A stretch of DNA of 64,000 bases, from NCBI GenBank assembly GCA_964540575.1, contig CAZINI010000001.1, forward strand, positions 1 to 64,000, given 5' to 3'. The translations under genes and the position numbers were made by a program. Shown here one piece after another: positions 44,521 to 53,333 of the stretch. The notes below the pieces were generated by a model. The model did no database searches and was not told the origin of the DNA. It worked only from the letters and a program-made list of their open reading frames with translations. The stretch is from UMGS1889 sp964540575 (GTDB lineage Bacteria > Bacillota > Clostridia > Oscillospirales > Ruminococcaceae). Every line of letters begins with the position of its first letter. Position 1 is the first letter of the stretch.

Positions 44521-45120
44521 ATGACGGACGGTAATGCATATTCGGGCAGAAAAATCGTAATGTCCCTGATGGTGATAATACTTATTATAGGTATTGCGGC
44601 GGGGACGGCGGCTTATGCGGACAACAGCGGTATTACTGCGGCTGTAAGCGGATTTGTCCCCACAAACGGCGGAGCTTACGAGGTTGGTGCGGCTGTGAGC
44701 CGTTCTGTTTTCGGAACGGCGGTGTTTATTGCGGCAGTATTCTTTTTGGGCTTTGGAACGGTGTTTCAGCCGCTGACCGCTGCGGTAGTGCTGTTTCGGG
44801 GAATAGGCACAGGTGTGCTGCTTTCACATTTGTACTCCCTTGCGGCAGACGGCGGACGGGGAGCGGCGGCAATGCTTGCGGTTTCCGTCTGCGAGGCGGC
44901 GGTAAGCTCGTTTATCCTTGCGGCGGCGGCTGCGGAAGCGGTGCTTTTCTCGGGACAGTGTGCAAGGGTAATGTTCTTTTCAGGCGGTGCTGTTATCCGT
45001 CCGCAGCCTGATGTTCGGCTGTATCTGGCGAGATTTGCTGTTTTTGCGGCGGCTGCTGTTATCTGCTCTGCTGTATGCGGTGTTGCTCATGCTGCTGTGT
45101 CGGTCTATCTTTTCGGTTAA
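44521..45120 (+). CDS. Stage II sporulation protein M-like membrane protein
   Basis: 199 residues with an N-terminal TM helix and about four further hydrophobic segments, very rich in Ala/Gly/Val. The central FFLGFGTVFQPLTAAVVLFRGIGTG segment resembles the SpoIIM core (SpoIIM helps engulfment in the SpoIIDMP complex). The similarity is weak elsewhere, so a SpoIIM-superfamily or unknown membrane protein are both possible. RBS GGAGG before the ATG. The SASP gene shows that other sporulation genes are present. Confidence 0.5.
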   Translation: MTDGNAYSGRKIVMSLMVIILIIGIAAGTAAYADNSGITAAVSGFVPTNGGAYEVGAAVSRSVFGTAVFIAAVFFLGFGTVFQPLTAAVVLFRGIGTGVLLSHLYSLAADGGRGAAAMLAVSVCEAAVSSFILAAAAAEAVLFSGQCARVMFFSGGAVIRPQPDVRLYLARFAVFAAAAVICSAVCGVAHAAVSVYLFG

Positions 45121-45204
45121 CGGACAGTCACAGTTCAGCGGAAGTAAAATTTCCCGAAAATAAATGGGGAAGCAGGGGTTAGAAAATTTAAGGAGTTGTA
45201 AAAT

Positions 45205-46038
45205 TTGGCATTATTCGGTGACTATACCAAGGCGGGAGCGGGCGTTGAGAAAAACGCACCTCAAAAAAAGCCTTTTTTCAGGTTTATTGAGCTTTATTTC
45301 AGAAAGTTTTGGAAGCTTATCGGGCTTAATTTTCTTACATTTATCTGCTGCCTGCCGATCATTACCATAGGCCCTGCAATTGCGGGAATGACGAAGGTTT
45401 TAAAGCTCTATTCGATGGAAAGACCGTGCGATGTTCTGTCGGATTTCTGGAGCGGATTTTCCAAGAATTTCAAGCAGGCGTTCCCCATAGGCATCATTGA
45501 TATTATCGTGTTCAGCGGCGTAATTGTGGGACTGAGGATATATCCGCAAATGGCAGAAACTACGGGAAACACGGTTTTCTTCTATGCACTGAGCGTTATC
45601 TCCGCTATTTTGGGATTTACCTTTCTGATGATGAATTTTTACATATTCCCAATGCTGGTGTCGGTCGACCTGTCGCTTTCGGATATACTGAAAAATTCCT
45701 TTTTCCTGACCTGTCTGGGACTTAAAACGAATATCATCACTCTGCTGATATTTGCACTTGTTCTGGGACTTACTTTCGTTTCTACGGTGTTTGTCAGCGT
45801 TCTGAATATAATCGTCCTGCCGATATTCATTTTCAGCCTTTTGGGATATGTCAGCGTTTTCAACAGCTATCCCATTATCCAAAAGTATGTTATCGACCCG
45901 TACTATGAGCAGAGAGGTGAGGATAATCCCGAGTATGATTATCTTAAACCCCTTGACCCCGAGGACAGTATTTTCGTTGATATGGGCGGAAAGGAAGCTC
46001 CCATCGAGGGCAAAAAGAGGCATAAAACTATCTCCTGA
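45205..46038 (+). CDS. YesL-family (DUF624) membrane protein
   Basis: 277 residues. Starts at TTG 45205, with AAGGAG about 9 bp upstream; the product opens MALFGDYTKAGAGV. Six hydrophobic helices and the DUF624/YesL pattern FFRFIELYFRKFWKLIGLNFLTFICCLPIITIGPA, followed by a region ending in a polar C-terminal tail (about residues 230-277). YesL proteins often accompany sugar ABC transporters; none is nearby. Function unknown. An AT-rich inverted repeat (46055-46075) follows. Confidence 0.8.
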   Translation: MALFGDYTKAGAGVEKNAPQKKPFFRFIELYFRKFWKLIGLNFLTFICCLPIITIGPAIAGMTKVLKLYSMERPCDVLSDFWSGFSKNFKQAFPIGIIDIIVFSGVIVGLRIYPQMAETTGNTVFFYALSVISAILGFTFLMMNFYIFPMLVSVDLSLSDILKNSFFLTCLGLKTNIITLLIFALVLGLTFVSTVFVSVLNIIVLPIFIFSLLGYVSVFNSYPIIQKYVIDPYYEQRGEDNPEYDYLKPLDPEDSIFVDMGGKEAPIEGKKRHKTIS

Positions 46039-46079
46039 TGGGTAAAATATAAATAAATTGAAAAAATTTCAATTTGCCC

Positions 46080-46108
46080 TTTACAAATTCGAATTTGTGT
46101 GTTATAAT
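46080..46108 (+). promoter_or_regulatory. Promoter of rpsO
   Basis: -35 TTTACA (46080-46085), 17-bp spacer, -10 TATAAT (46103-46108). Confidence 0.8.
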
Positions 46109-46114
46109 GTTAGA

Positions 46115-46232
46115 GTTGTGTTTGATAAACACATTATCCGTGTTCTAAGCTTTCGGGTCACGCCCCTTTTTGGGGAATAATGCCTGCCGACTGCCTGGGC
46201 ACAGGAAAATATTTTAGAAGAGGTGTTTTGCT
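46115..46232 (+). promoter_or_regulatory. Structured rpsO leader
   Basis: The ~118-nt untranslated leader has GTGTTT-GAT-AAACAC (46118-46132), CCCC-TTTTT-GGGG (46163-46175) and a TGCC/GGCA stem near 46181-46200. rpsO leaders in several bacteria bind S15 for autoregulation; this one does not obviously match a known class, so the role is inferred from position. Confidence 0.4.
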
Positions 46233-46499
46233 ATGATGCAGAAAGACGAGAAAACCGCTATTATCGAAAAGTACAGACTGAGCGAGACCGACACAGGTTC
46301 GCCCGAGGTTCAGATCGCAATCCTCACCAAGAGAATCAGCGACCTCACCGAACATCTTAAGACTCACAAGAAGGATCACCACTCCAGAAGAGGTCTGTTC
46401 AAGATGGTTGGTCACAGACGTAACCTCCTCAACTATCTGATGAAGACAGATATTGAGAGATACCGTGCTATCATCGAGAAGCTGGGTATTCGTAAGTAA
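46233..46499 (+). CDS. rpsO: 30S ribosomal protein S15
   Basis: 88 residues, the universal S15 length. Contains LSETDTGSPEVQIA-type opening, the HLKTHKKDHHSRRGL rRNA-binding segment and LLNYLMKTDIERYRAIIEKLGIRK. Binds the 16S central domain early in 30S assembly. Two adjacent ATG codons exist (46233, 46236); the RBS AGAGG favours either. Upstream of pnp, the widespread rpsO-pnp order. Confidence 0.97.
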   Translation: MMQKDEKTAIIEKYRLSETDTGSPEVQIAILTKRISDLTEHLKTHKKDHHSRRGLFKMVGHRRNLLNYLMKTDIERYRAIIEKLGIRK

Positions 46500-46517
46500 T
46501 TTTTGTGCTAAATCGGG

Positions 46518-46550
46518 GGCAGAGGGAAAGAAATTTTCCCTTCTGCCTTT
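46518..46550 (+). terminator. Hairpin between rpsO and pnp
   Basis: GGCAGAGGGAAA (46518-46529) pairs with TTTCCCTTCTGCC (46535-46547) with one bulge, followed by only TTT. Could be a partial terminator or an RNase III processing site as known between rpsO and pnp in E. coli. Confidence 0.6.
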
Positions 46551-46670
46551 CCGTGTTTCAAAAAGCAGTAGATATTTTAGCATTAAATCGTGGATTTTTG
46601 CGGAAATTCAGGATTTATTGCTAAAGCTGCTGCCGTTTGAAACTAAAAATTTGAATTATGGAGGCAGTTT

Positions 46671-48785
46671 ATGTTTGAAAATCACAGAGTATTCAAAACA
46701 ACCTATGCAGGCAGAGAGCTGACCGTTGAAACAGGCAAGACTTGCGAGCTTTCCAACGGCTCATGCTGGGTACGCTACGGCGAAACAGTTGTTATGGCTA
46801 ACGTCACCGCAAGCGAAAAGCCCAGAGAGGGCATCGATTTCTTCCCTCTGTCCGTTGACTATGAGGAAAGACTTTATTCCGTCGGACGTATCCCCGGCTC
46901 GTTTATGAAGAGAGAGGGCAAGCCCTCCGAAAAGGCTATCCTGACTTCCAGAGTTGTTGACCGTCCCATCAGACCTCTTTTCCCCAAGGATATGAGAAAC
47001 GACGTTTCCGTTGTTATGACTGTTCTTGCGGTAGACCCCGATAATTCTCCCGAAATAACCGGTATGATAGCTACTTCCGTGGCACTGTCCATTTCCAATA
47101 TTCCTTGGAACGGACCTATCGGCGGTATCAGCGTTGGTCTTGTAGATGACGAGATCGTGCTCAATCCTACTCTTGACCAGAGAGCAAAGTCCAAGCTGAA
47201 CCTTACCGTTGCAGGCACAATGGAAAAGATCGTTATGATCGAAGCAGGTGCAGATCAGGTTCCCGAGGACACCATGCTTGAAGCTATCCTCAAGGGTCAC
47301 GAGGAGATCAAGAAGATAGTTTCCTTTATCAGCGATATTCAGGCTCAGATCGGCAAGAAGAAGTTTGAATTTGAGTCTATGGAGGTTGACCACGAGCTGT
47401 TTGACGCTATCGAAGCATTCGCTTCCGACAGAGTAAAGTTCGCTCTCGATACCAACGACAAGAATATCAGAGAAGAAAGACTTTCTCCCATTAAGGATGA
47501 CATTCACGCTAAGTTCGACGAGGAAAACTCCGAGAGAATTCCTATGATCGACGAGTGTATCTATAAGCTTCAGAAGAAGATCGTAAGAGAGTGGCTCAAG
47601 CAGGGCAAGCGTGTTGACGGCAGACAGATCGACGAAATTCGTCCTCTTGCTGCTGAGGTCGGTGTTCTTCCCAGAGTTCACGGTTCGGGTCTGTTCACCA
47701 GAGGTCAGACTCAGGTTCTTACTGTTGCTACCCTCGGTCCTGTAAGCGATGCTCAGAGGATCGACGGTCTTGACGAGGAAGATACCAAGAGATATATGCA
47801 CCACTATAATTTCCCCTCCTATTCGGTTGGTGAAACAAAGCCCTCCAGAGGTCCCGGACGCCGTGAGATCGGTCACGGTGCACTGGCTGAAAGAGCACTT
47901 GAACCCGTTATTCCTTCCGTTGAGGAATTCCCCTATGCACTCAGACTCGTTTCCGAGGTGCTTTCCTCCAACGGTTCTACTTCTCAGGGCTCTATCTGCG
48001 GCTCTACACTTGCTCTTATGGACGCCGGTGTTCCCATTAAGGCTCCCGTTGCAGGTATTTCCTGCGGTCTTATCACCGATGGTGATGACTTTATGACTAT
48101 GGTTGATATTCAGGGCCTTGAGGACTTCTTCGGCGATATGGACTTTAAGGTAGGCGGTACTCACAAGGGTATCACCGCTATTCAGGTGGATATTAAGGTT
48201 GACGGTCTTACTCCCGCTATCATCAAGGAAGCCTTTGAAAAGACCAGAAAGGCAAGAATTTATATCCTTGACGAGATAATGCTGAAGGCTATTCCTCAGC
48301 CCAGAGAAACCGTTGGCAAGTACGCTCCCAAGATGCTTCAGACCAAGGTTCCCGTTGATAAGATACGTGAAGTTATCGGTCAGGGCGGTAAGGTCATTCA
48401 GAAGATCTCTGCTGACTGCGGCGTAAAGATCGACATTAACGATGAGGGTAATGTATTTGTTTCGGGTGTTGATATGGACGGTGCTAAGAAGGCTATCCAG
48501 ATAATCAACACTATCGCAAATGACCCCGAAATAGGTGCTATCTACAAGGGCAAGGTAGTTCGCCTGATGAACTTCGGTGCATTTGTTGAGATCGCTCCCG
48601 GCAAGGACGGACTTGTTCACATTTCCAAGCTTGACCGTCAGAGAGTTGAAAAGGTTGAGGACGTTGTTTCCATCGGCGATGAGATCGTTGTTAAGGTAAT
48701 GGAGATCGACAATCAGGGAAGAATCAATCTTTCCAGACGTGACGCTCTTGCAGACCTTGAGGCAAAGCAGAACGCTCAGGGTTGA
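46671..48785 (+). CDS. pnp: Polyribonucleotide nucleotidyltransferase
   Basis: 704 residues. Two RNase PH-like domains (first ~10-230; second with GRREIGHGALAERAL and GSICGSTLALMDAGVPI), a KH domain (IREVIGQGGKVIQKISADCG) and an S1 domain (GAIYKGKVVRLMNFGAFVEI). Phosphorolytic 3'-5' RNA degradation. RBS GGAGG before the ATG. It has a very long antisense open frame as a by-product of its codon use, not a gene. A terminator follows. Confidence 0.97.
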   Translation: MFENHRVFKTTYAGRELTVETGKTCELSNGSCWVRYGETVVMANVTASEKPREGIDFFPLSVDYEERLYSVGRIPGSFMKREGKPSEKAILTSRVVDRPIRPLFPKDMRNDVSVVMTVLAVDPDNSPEITGMIATSVALSISNIPWNGPIGGISVGLVDDEIVLNPTLDQRAKSKLNLTVAGTMEKIVMIEAGADQVPEDTMLEAILKGHEEIKKIVSFISDIQAQIGKKKFEFESMEVDHELFDAIEAFASDRVKFALDTNDKNIREERLSPIKDDIHAKFDEENSERIPMIDECIYKLQKKIVREWLKQGKRVDGRQIDEIRPLAAEVGVLPRVHGSGLFTRGQTQVLTVATLGPVSDAQRIDGLDEEDTKRYMHHYNFPSYSVGETKPSRGPGRREIGHGALAERALEPVIPSVEEFPYALRLVSEVLSSNGSTSQGSICGSTLALMDAGVPIKAPVAGISCGLITDGDDFMTMVDIQGLEDFFGDMDFKVGGTHKGITAIQVDIKVDGLTPAIIKEAFEKTRKARIYILDEIMLKAIPQPRETVGKYAPKMLQTKVPVDKIREVIGQGGKVIQKISADCGVKIDINDEGNVFVSGVDMDGAKKAIQIINTIANDPEIGAIYKGKVVRLMNFGAFVEIAPGKDGLVHISKLDRQRVEKVEDVVSIGDEIVVKVMEIDNQGRINLSRRDALADLEAKQNAQG

Positions 48786-48821
48786 TAAAACGTTCTGTTC
48801 GTTGTACGGCACATAAACTAA

Positions 48822-48845
48822 AGGGCGGATTTTCCGCCCTTTTTC
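48822..48845 (+). terminator. Rho-independent terminator of rpsO-pnp
   Basis: AGGGCGGA (48822-48829) and TCCGCCCT (48833-48840), followed by TTTTTC. Compact, high-quality hairpin. Confidence 0.9.
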
Positions 48846-48864
48846 TGTATTTTCGTTAAAATAG

Positions 48865-48893
48865 TTGACGTTTATTTGCATTCGGCATAGTAT
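48865..48893 (+). promoter_or_regulatory. Promoter of the small gene at 48912
   Basis: -35 TTGACG (48865-48870), 17-bp spacer, -10 TAGTAT (48888-48893). Confidence 0.6.
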
Positions 48894-48911
48894 ATATCGG
48901 AGGTGTGTGCT

Positions 48912-49235
48912 ATGTGCGAGGCATTTTTAGCGTTATTTATTGTTGCGGCAGCGGCTTTTCTGATAGAGATAGTGCATAAATTGGTTCATAGCCTGCTGAG
49001 AAAGCATAAAGGTTCAAGCGGTGCTTTTATAGTTATCCCGCTGAGAAGGGATACCGATAACATTGAAATGACCGTTCGTGAGATGCTGCAAAAAACTGCC
49101 GATATAGACCCTGCTATGAAAATTTACGTTTGGAATATTGACGGGGAATGTGAAGCACTGACTATCTGCCAAAAGCTTATGGAGGACGTTGGCGGATTTG
49201 AGATCGTCGATAATTTAACTTCGGGTATTTTATAG
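48912..49235 (+). CDS. Small membrane-anchored protein of unknown function
   Basis: 107 residues. N-terminal TM helix (EAFLALFIVAAAAFLIEIVHKL) and a small cytoplasmic alpha/beta domain (GAFIVIPLRRDTDNIEMTVREML ... KIYVWNIDGECEALTICQKL) that looks like a truncated glycosyltransferase-type or ferredoxin-like fold; I do not recognise it. ATG 48912 with GGAGG 8 bp upstream. It has its own promoter, and another promoter follows before recD2, so it seems to be monocistronic. Confidence 0.65.
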   Translation: MCEAFLALFIVAAAAFLIEIVHKLVHSLLRKHKGSSGAFIVIPLRRDTDNIEMTVREMLQKTADIDPAMKIYVWNIDGECEALTICQKLMEDVGGFEIVDNLTSGIL

Positions 49236-49261
49236 AAAAATGAAATATTTTTCGTAAGAAC

Positions 49262-49290
49262 TTGCAATTTGCTGAAAAGTGTAGTATAAT
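49262..49290 (+). promoter_or_regulatory. Promoter of the recD2 operon
   Basis: -35 TTGCAA (49262-49267), 17-bp spacer, -10 TATAAT (49285-49290). The start of transcription near 49297 rules out an earlier in-frame start codon at 49296. Confidence 0.78.
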
Positions 49291-49316
49291 ATTTTTTGTA
49301 TTCGGGAGATGATATA

Positions 49317-51545
49317 TTGAACTCTGAGGGGAAGATGTACATAAAGCTTGAGGGCAGCGTTGATTCGGTGCGATTTTCAAATCCCGAAAATGGGTACACA
49401 GTCCTTGACCTTGATGCGGGCGGGGACTATGTGACCGTAGTAGGTGAGCTGGGCAACGTTGAAGAGGGCGAGGAGCTTATACTTACGGGAGAGTACGTTA
49501 CTCACCCTAAGTTCGGAGTTCAGTTTAAGGCACAGATGTGTGAGCGGAGGCTTCCCGCAACCTCCGCCGCTATTCTGAAATATCTTTCCTCGGGGATAGT
49601 CAAGGGTGTCGGAAAAGCCACTGCTAAGCGACTTGTTGAAGCTTTTGGCGACAGCACGCTGGAAGTCATCGAAAGGGAACCGCACCGTCTGACAGAGGTC
49701 AAGGGCATTACCAAGGACAAAGCGGAGAACATTTCCCTTGAATTTCAGCGTATCTTCGGAATACGTTCGCTGATGATATATTTTGCTCAGTTTTCACTGC
49801 CGCCTGCTGTTGCTGTTGCCTGCTGGAAAAGATGGGGACAGTATGCTAAGGAGATTATCGATGAAAATCCGTATAGGCTATGCGAAGAGGGCATTGATGT
49901 GCTCTTTTCAAAGGCGGAGTCGATCGCCGTTCAGCTGGGTATACCAAAGGAAAGTACCAGCCGAATAAATGCAGGATTGACATATGTTCTCATTCATAAT
50001 ACCTTCAATGGGCACACCTGTCTGCCCATAGATAAGCTTATGAAAACCGCAATTACACTGCTTGATGTCGCTCCCGAGATAATCGATAAGAGTTTGCAGA
50101 CCATGCTTTCCGAGGACGAGCTTTGCGAATACAAAAAGGGCGAAAGAAGTTTCATTTGTCTTAAGGACTATTTCACGGCGGAAAGCTATATTGCCGCACG
50201 GCTTAAGGTCATGTCCGACTGCCTGAAGGACACGGGCACCGACTATTACAAGCTTATCGAGATAGAGGAAAAGGCAAGGGGCATCGAGTATGCGGAGCTT
50301 CAGAAAAAGGCTATCGCACTGGCACTTTCTCAGGGCTTTATCATTTTGACGGGCGGCCCCGGAACGGGAAAGACTACTACTCTTAAGGCAATGATCTCAC
50401 TCTATGAGCAGCGTGGAATGGACGTTGTCATCGCCGCACCCACAGGCAGGGCGGCAAAGCGTATTTCCGACCTGACGGGCTACGAGGCAAAGACCATTCA
50501 CCGTCTGCTGGAGGTCAGCTACGGTTCGGACGGAAACCTTAAATTTATCCACAACGAAACAAATCCCCTAAACTGCGATGTTATGATAGTGGACGAAATG
50601 TCAATGGTGGACGTGCTGCTGTTTGAAAGCCTGTTGAGGGCTATGAAGCTTTCCTGCCGCCTTATAATGGTGGGGGACTGCGACCAGCTGCCTTCGGTCG
50701 GGGCGGGAAATCTGCTTCGGGATATGATAGACAGCGGCTGCCTGACGGTTGTGTCGCTGACGGAGATATTCCGTCAGGCACAGCAGAGCCTGATAATCAC
50801 CAACGCCCACGCTATTGTTACGGGAAATCCACCCGATCTATCCCGCACCGACAACGATTTCTTCTTTATGCAGCGGCTCAATGTGAACGATGCTGCAAAT
50901 ACGGTTGTGGAGCTTTGCCGTGACCGTCTGCCGAGGGCTTACGGATATTCGCCTACGGAGGATATTCAGGTGCTGTGTCCGTCAAGAAAGGGAATGCTGG
51001 GTTCTGCGGAGCTTAACAAGGCATTGCAGGCTGCGTTAAATCCGCCGTCGGAACGGCTTTCGGAGGTCAAGGGTATGCTGTTTACCTTTCGGGATAACGA
51101 CAAGGTTATGCAGATACGGAATAATTATGACATACTCTGGTCAAAGGCGAATGAAAGCGGTGCGGGCATATTTAACGGAGATATTGGCAGAATTGTCAAG
51201 GTGAAGCGTACCGAGGGGACTGTTCTTATCGATTTCGAGGGACGGCTGGCTGAATACACCTTTGATATGCTGGATCAGATAGAGCTTGCATATGCCGTTA
51301 CCGTACACAAAAGTCAGGGCAGCGAGTTCAACGCCGTTATCCTGCCGCTTCTCGGGGGATTTGACAAGCTGTTATACCGAAATCTTCTCTACACTGCCGT
51401 TACAAGAGCAAAGCAGCGGCTTATTATTGTCGGCTCGGTGAATGTTGTTATGCGGATGGTGAAGAACGACCGCCGCACACTCAGATATTCCTGTCTGAAA
51501 AATATGATAGTTGAGGAGCTTGGGGGAAATGGAAACTCAAATTAA
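49317..51545 (+). CDS. recD2: RecD2-type SF1B DNA helicase
   Basis: 742 residues from TTG 49317 (GGGAG 8 bp upstream); ATG 49335, with GGGG close upstream, is the alternative. N-terminal OB-like region (EGSVDSVRFSNPENGYTVLDL ... VTHPKFGVQFKAQ), HhH region (SGIVKGVGKATAKRLVEAFG), then helicase motifs: Walker A ILTGGPGTGKTTTL, APTGRAAKR, DEMSMVD (motif II), GDCDQLPSVGAGNLL, and C-terminal AYAVTVHKSQGSEFNAV and YTAVTRAK. 5'-3' helicase in repair and recombination without RecBC. comFC starts inside its end. Confidence 0.94.
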   Translation: MNSEGKMYIKLEGSVDSVRFSNPENGYTVLDLDAGGDYVTVVGELGNVEEGEELILTGEYVTHPKFGVQFKAQMCERRLPATSAAILKYLSSGIVKGVGKATAKRLVEAFGDSTLEVIEREPHRLTEVKGITKDKAENISLEFQRIFGIRSLMIYFAQFSLPPAVAVACWKRWGQYAKEIIDENPYRLCEEGIDVLFSKAESIAVQLGIPKESTSRINAGLTYVLIHNTFNGHTCLPIDKLMKTAITLLDVAPEIIDKSLQTMLSEDELCEYKKGERSFICLKDYFTAESYIAARLKVMSDCLKDTGTDYYKLIEIEEKARGIEYAELQKKAIALALSQGFIILTGGPGTGKTTTLKAMISLYEQRGMDVVIAAPTGRAAKRISDLTGYEAKTIHRLLEVSYGSDGNLKFIHNETNPLNCDVMIVDEMSMVDVLLFESLLRAMKLSCRLIMVGDCDQLPSVGAGNLLRDMIDSGCLTVVSLTEIFRQAQQSLIITNAHAIVTGNPPDLSRTDNDFFFMQRLNVNDAANTVVELCRDRLPRAYGYSPTEDIQVLCPSRKGMLGSAELNKALQAALNPPSERLSEVKGMLFTFRDNDKVMQIRNNYDILWSKANESGAGIFNGDIGRIVKVKRTEGTVLIDFEGRLAEYTFDMLDQIELAYAVTVHKSQGSEFNAVILPLLGGFDKLLYRNLLYTAVTRAKQRLIIVGSVNVVMRMVKNDRRTLRYSCLKNMIVEELGGNGNSN

Positions 51546-52236
51546 CAGGCGGACAGGCAAAGCAAGATTTTTTCTTGACCTGCTCTATCCCTCAAAATGC
51601 CCGTTTTGCGGAAAGGCTGTCAGGTGGGATATGCTTTCCTGCGACAGCTGCTTTTCCGATATTTGCTGGACGGATAACAGCTTTTGCTCGGTATGCGGGC
51701 ATTTGAGCTGCATCTGCAATGATAATGAGATACCGTTTACGAGATTTTATTCCGCAATGGTATATAACGAGAAAGCCAAGGACGCATTTGCTTCGTTTAA
51801 ATATCACGCAAATCGAAATCTCGGCGGCATTCTCTGCGATATGCTGGTGTATAAGATACAGAATTCGGACGATTTCGTCAAGTATGATATGATAATCCCC
51901 GTGCCGATGAATCCCGTAAAACAGCATATCAGGGGATATAATCAGGCGGAGCTTATGACAAAGGAGCTGGCTGAAAGACTCGGTTCGGTTTCCGACACGA
52001 GCATTATCGGAAAGAGATACATGTCAAAATTTCAGCACAGCCTTGGCAGTGAAGAACGTGCAGTCAATGCCGAAAGAGTTTTCTTTTCATATGACAAGCG
52101 AATTGACGGAATGACCGTGCTTTTATGCGATGACATAACAACCACAGGCTCAACGATGATAAAATGCGGCAAGCTTCTGAAAGAGCTGGGAGCGTTGAGG
52201 GTAGATGCCGCTGCAGGTGCTGTCACCTCCATTTGA
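51529..52236 (+). CDS. comFC: ComF-family phosphoribosyltransferase
   Basis: 235 residues. Zinc-ribbon-like N-terminus with CPFCG, CDSC and CSVCG Cys pairs, then a type I PRTase domain: PVPMNPVKQHIRGYNQAELMT and the PRPP loop VLLCDDITTTGSTM. ComFC takes part in DNA uptake and recombination in naturally competent bacteria. Overlaps the recD2 end by 17 bp, so coupled with a DNA-repair helicase. RBS GGGGGAA lies just before the ATG. Confidence 0.92.
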   Translation: METQINRRTGKARFFLDLLYPSKCPFCGKAVRWDMLSCDSCFSDICWTDNSFCSVCGHLSCICNDNEIPFTRFYSAMVYNEKAKDAFASFKYHANRNLGGILCDMLVYKIQNSDDFVKYDMIIPVPMNPVKQHIRGYNQAELMTKELAERLGSVSDTSIIGKRYMSKFQHSLGSEERAVNAERVFFSYDKRIDGMTVLLCDDITTTGSTMIKCGKLLKELGALRVDAAAGAVTSI

Positions 52237-52252
52237 AAGGAAGTCTTACAAT

Positions 52253-53260
52253 ATGGATATTGGAATAGACCTTGGTACTGCCAACATAATGATAACCATG
52301 GGAAAGAAGGGAATTGTTCTCAACGAACCGTCTGTTGTGGCGTTCAATAAGAAAACCGAGCAGGTGCTTGCTGTGGGTCAGGACGCTTACAGAATGATCG
52401 GACGAACTCCCGAGTATATCGTTGCGGTGCGTCCGCTTAGCGACGGAGTTATTTCCGACCATAATATGGCTGAGCAGATGATCTCCGCTTGCATCACAAA
52501 GGTATGCGGACGGCAGCTTGTTCGCCCGAGGATAGTTCTTTGCGTTCCGTCCATTATAACCGATGTGGAGAGCAGGGCAATGGTCGAGGCGGCAAGAAAT
52601 GCAGGTTCAAGGAAGGTCTATTTGATCGAAGAGCCTGTTGCCGCACTTCTGGGAGCGGGTGTTGACATTTCCAAGCCTAACGGAAATATGGTCGTGGATA
52701 TAGGCGGAGGAACTGCCGATGTGGCGGTGCTTTCTATGAACGGCTGTGTTGCCAAAAAGTCGTTGAAGCTTGCGGGAAATAAGATAGATCAGGCAATAGC
52801 GAAGTATATTGCGTCCACATATAAGCTGTATATCGGCGAAAAAACGGCGGAGCAAGCGAAGTTCACTCTTGCAAACGTCTATAACCCCAGCGAAAAACGA
52901 ACTATGGTCATCAAGGGCAGACACCTTGTCAGGGGACTTCCCGAGCAGATGGAGATTTCGGAGATAGATATTTACAATGCTATAATCGAGATTGTCAAGG
53001 AGTTTGTGGACGCTGCCAAGGAGGTTCTGGAGCAGACACCTCCCGAGCTTGTGGGAGATATTTACAATAACGGCATTATCCTGACGGGCGGCGGTGCCCT
53101 TATCGGCGGTCTGGACAAGATAATGTCCTCGGCTATCGGAATTCCCTGCCGTGTGGCGGACGATCCGCTGTCCTGCGTTGCAAAGGGAACGGGAATGGCA
53201 TTCGGTATGATAGATAAGCTGCTGGACGGCTTTGAGAATATTTCGATGTATAAATATTGA
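52253..53260 (+). CDS. mreB: MreB/Mbl-type rod-shape actin homologue
   Basis: 335 residues. Actin-fold ATP-binding motifs: DIGIDLGTANIMI (phosphate 1), VVDIGGGTADVAVLS (phosphate 2), ILTGGGALIGGLDKIM (adenosine), plus the connecting LIEEPVAALLGAGVD. Guides peptidoglycan synthesis along the sidewall; whether it is MreB, Mbl or MreBH cannot be decided, and the usual mreC/mreD are absent. ATG 52253 with AAAGGAAG upstream. Ends at a bidirectional terminator. Confidence 0.93.
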   Translation: MDIGIDLGTANIMITMGKKGIVLNEPSVVAFNKKTEQVLAVGQDAYRMIGRTPEYIVAVRPLSDGVISDHNMAEQMISACITKVCGRQLVRPRIVLCVPSIITDVESRAMVEAARNAGSRKVYLIEEPVAALLGAGVDISKPNGNMVVDIGGGTADVAVLSMNGCVAKKSLKLAGNKIDQAIAKYIASTYKLYIGEKTAEQAKFTLANVYNPSEKRTMVIKGRHLVRGLPEQMEISEIDIYNAIIEIVKEFVDAAKEVLEQTPPELVGDIYNNGIILTGGGALIGGLDKIMSSAIGIPCRVADDPLSCVAKGTGMAFGMIDKLLDGFENISMYKY

Positions 53261-53270
53261 CAGACAGAAA

Positions 53271-53312
53271 GCCCCTGCTTTGTGAAATTTCCAAAGCAGG
53301 GGCATTTTTTAT
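53271..53312. terminator. Bidirectional terminator between mreB and purL
   Basis: GCCCCTGCTTTG (53271-53282) and CAAAGCAGGGGC (53292-53303), 12 perfect pairs; ATTTTTTATTT follows on plus, TTTCTGTCTG on minus. Confidence 0.88.
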
Positions 53313-53333
53313 TTGTATATTTGATTTTTACTT

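Noticed and set aside
46761..48881. A 706-codon open frame antisense to pnp
   Set aside because: It mirrors the codon use of pnp (nearly same length), has no RBS, and the product is low-complexity and unlike any protein. Pnp on the plus strand is certain.
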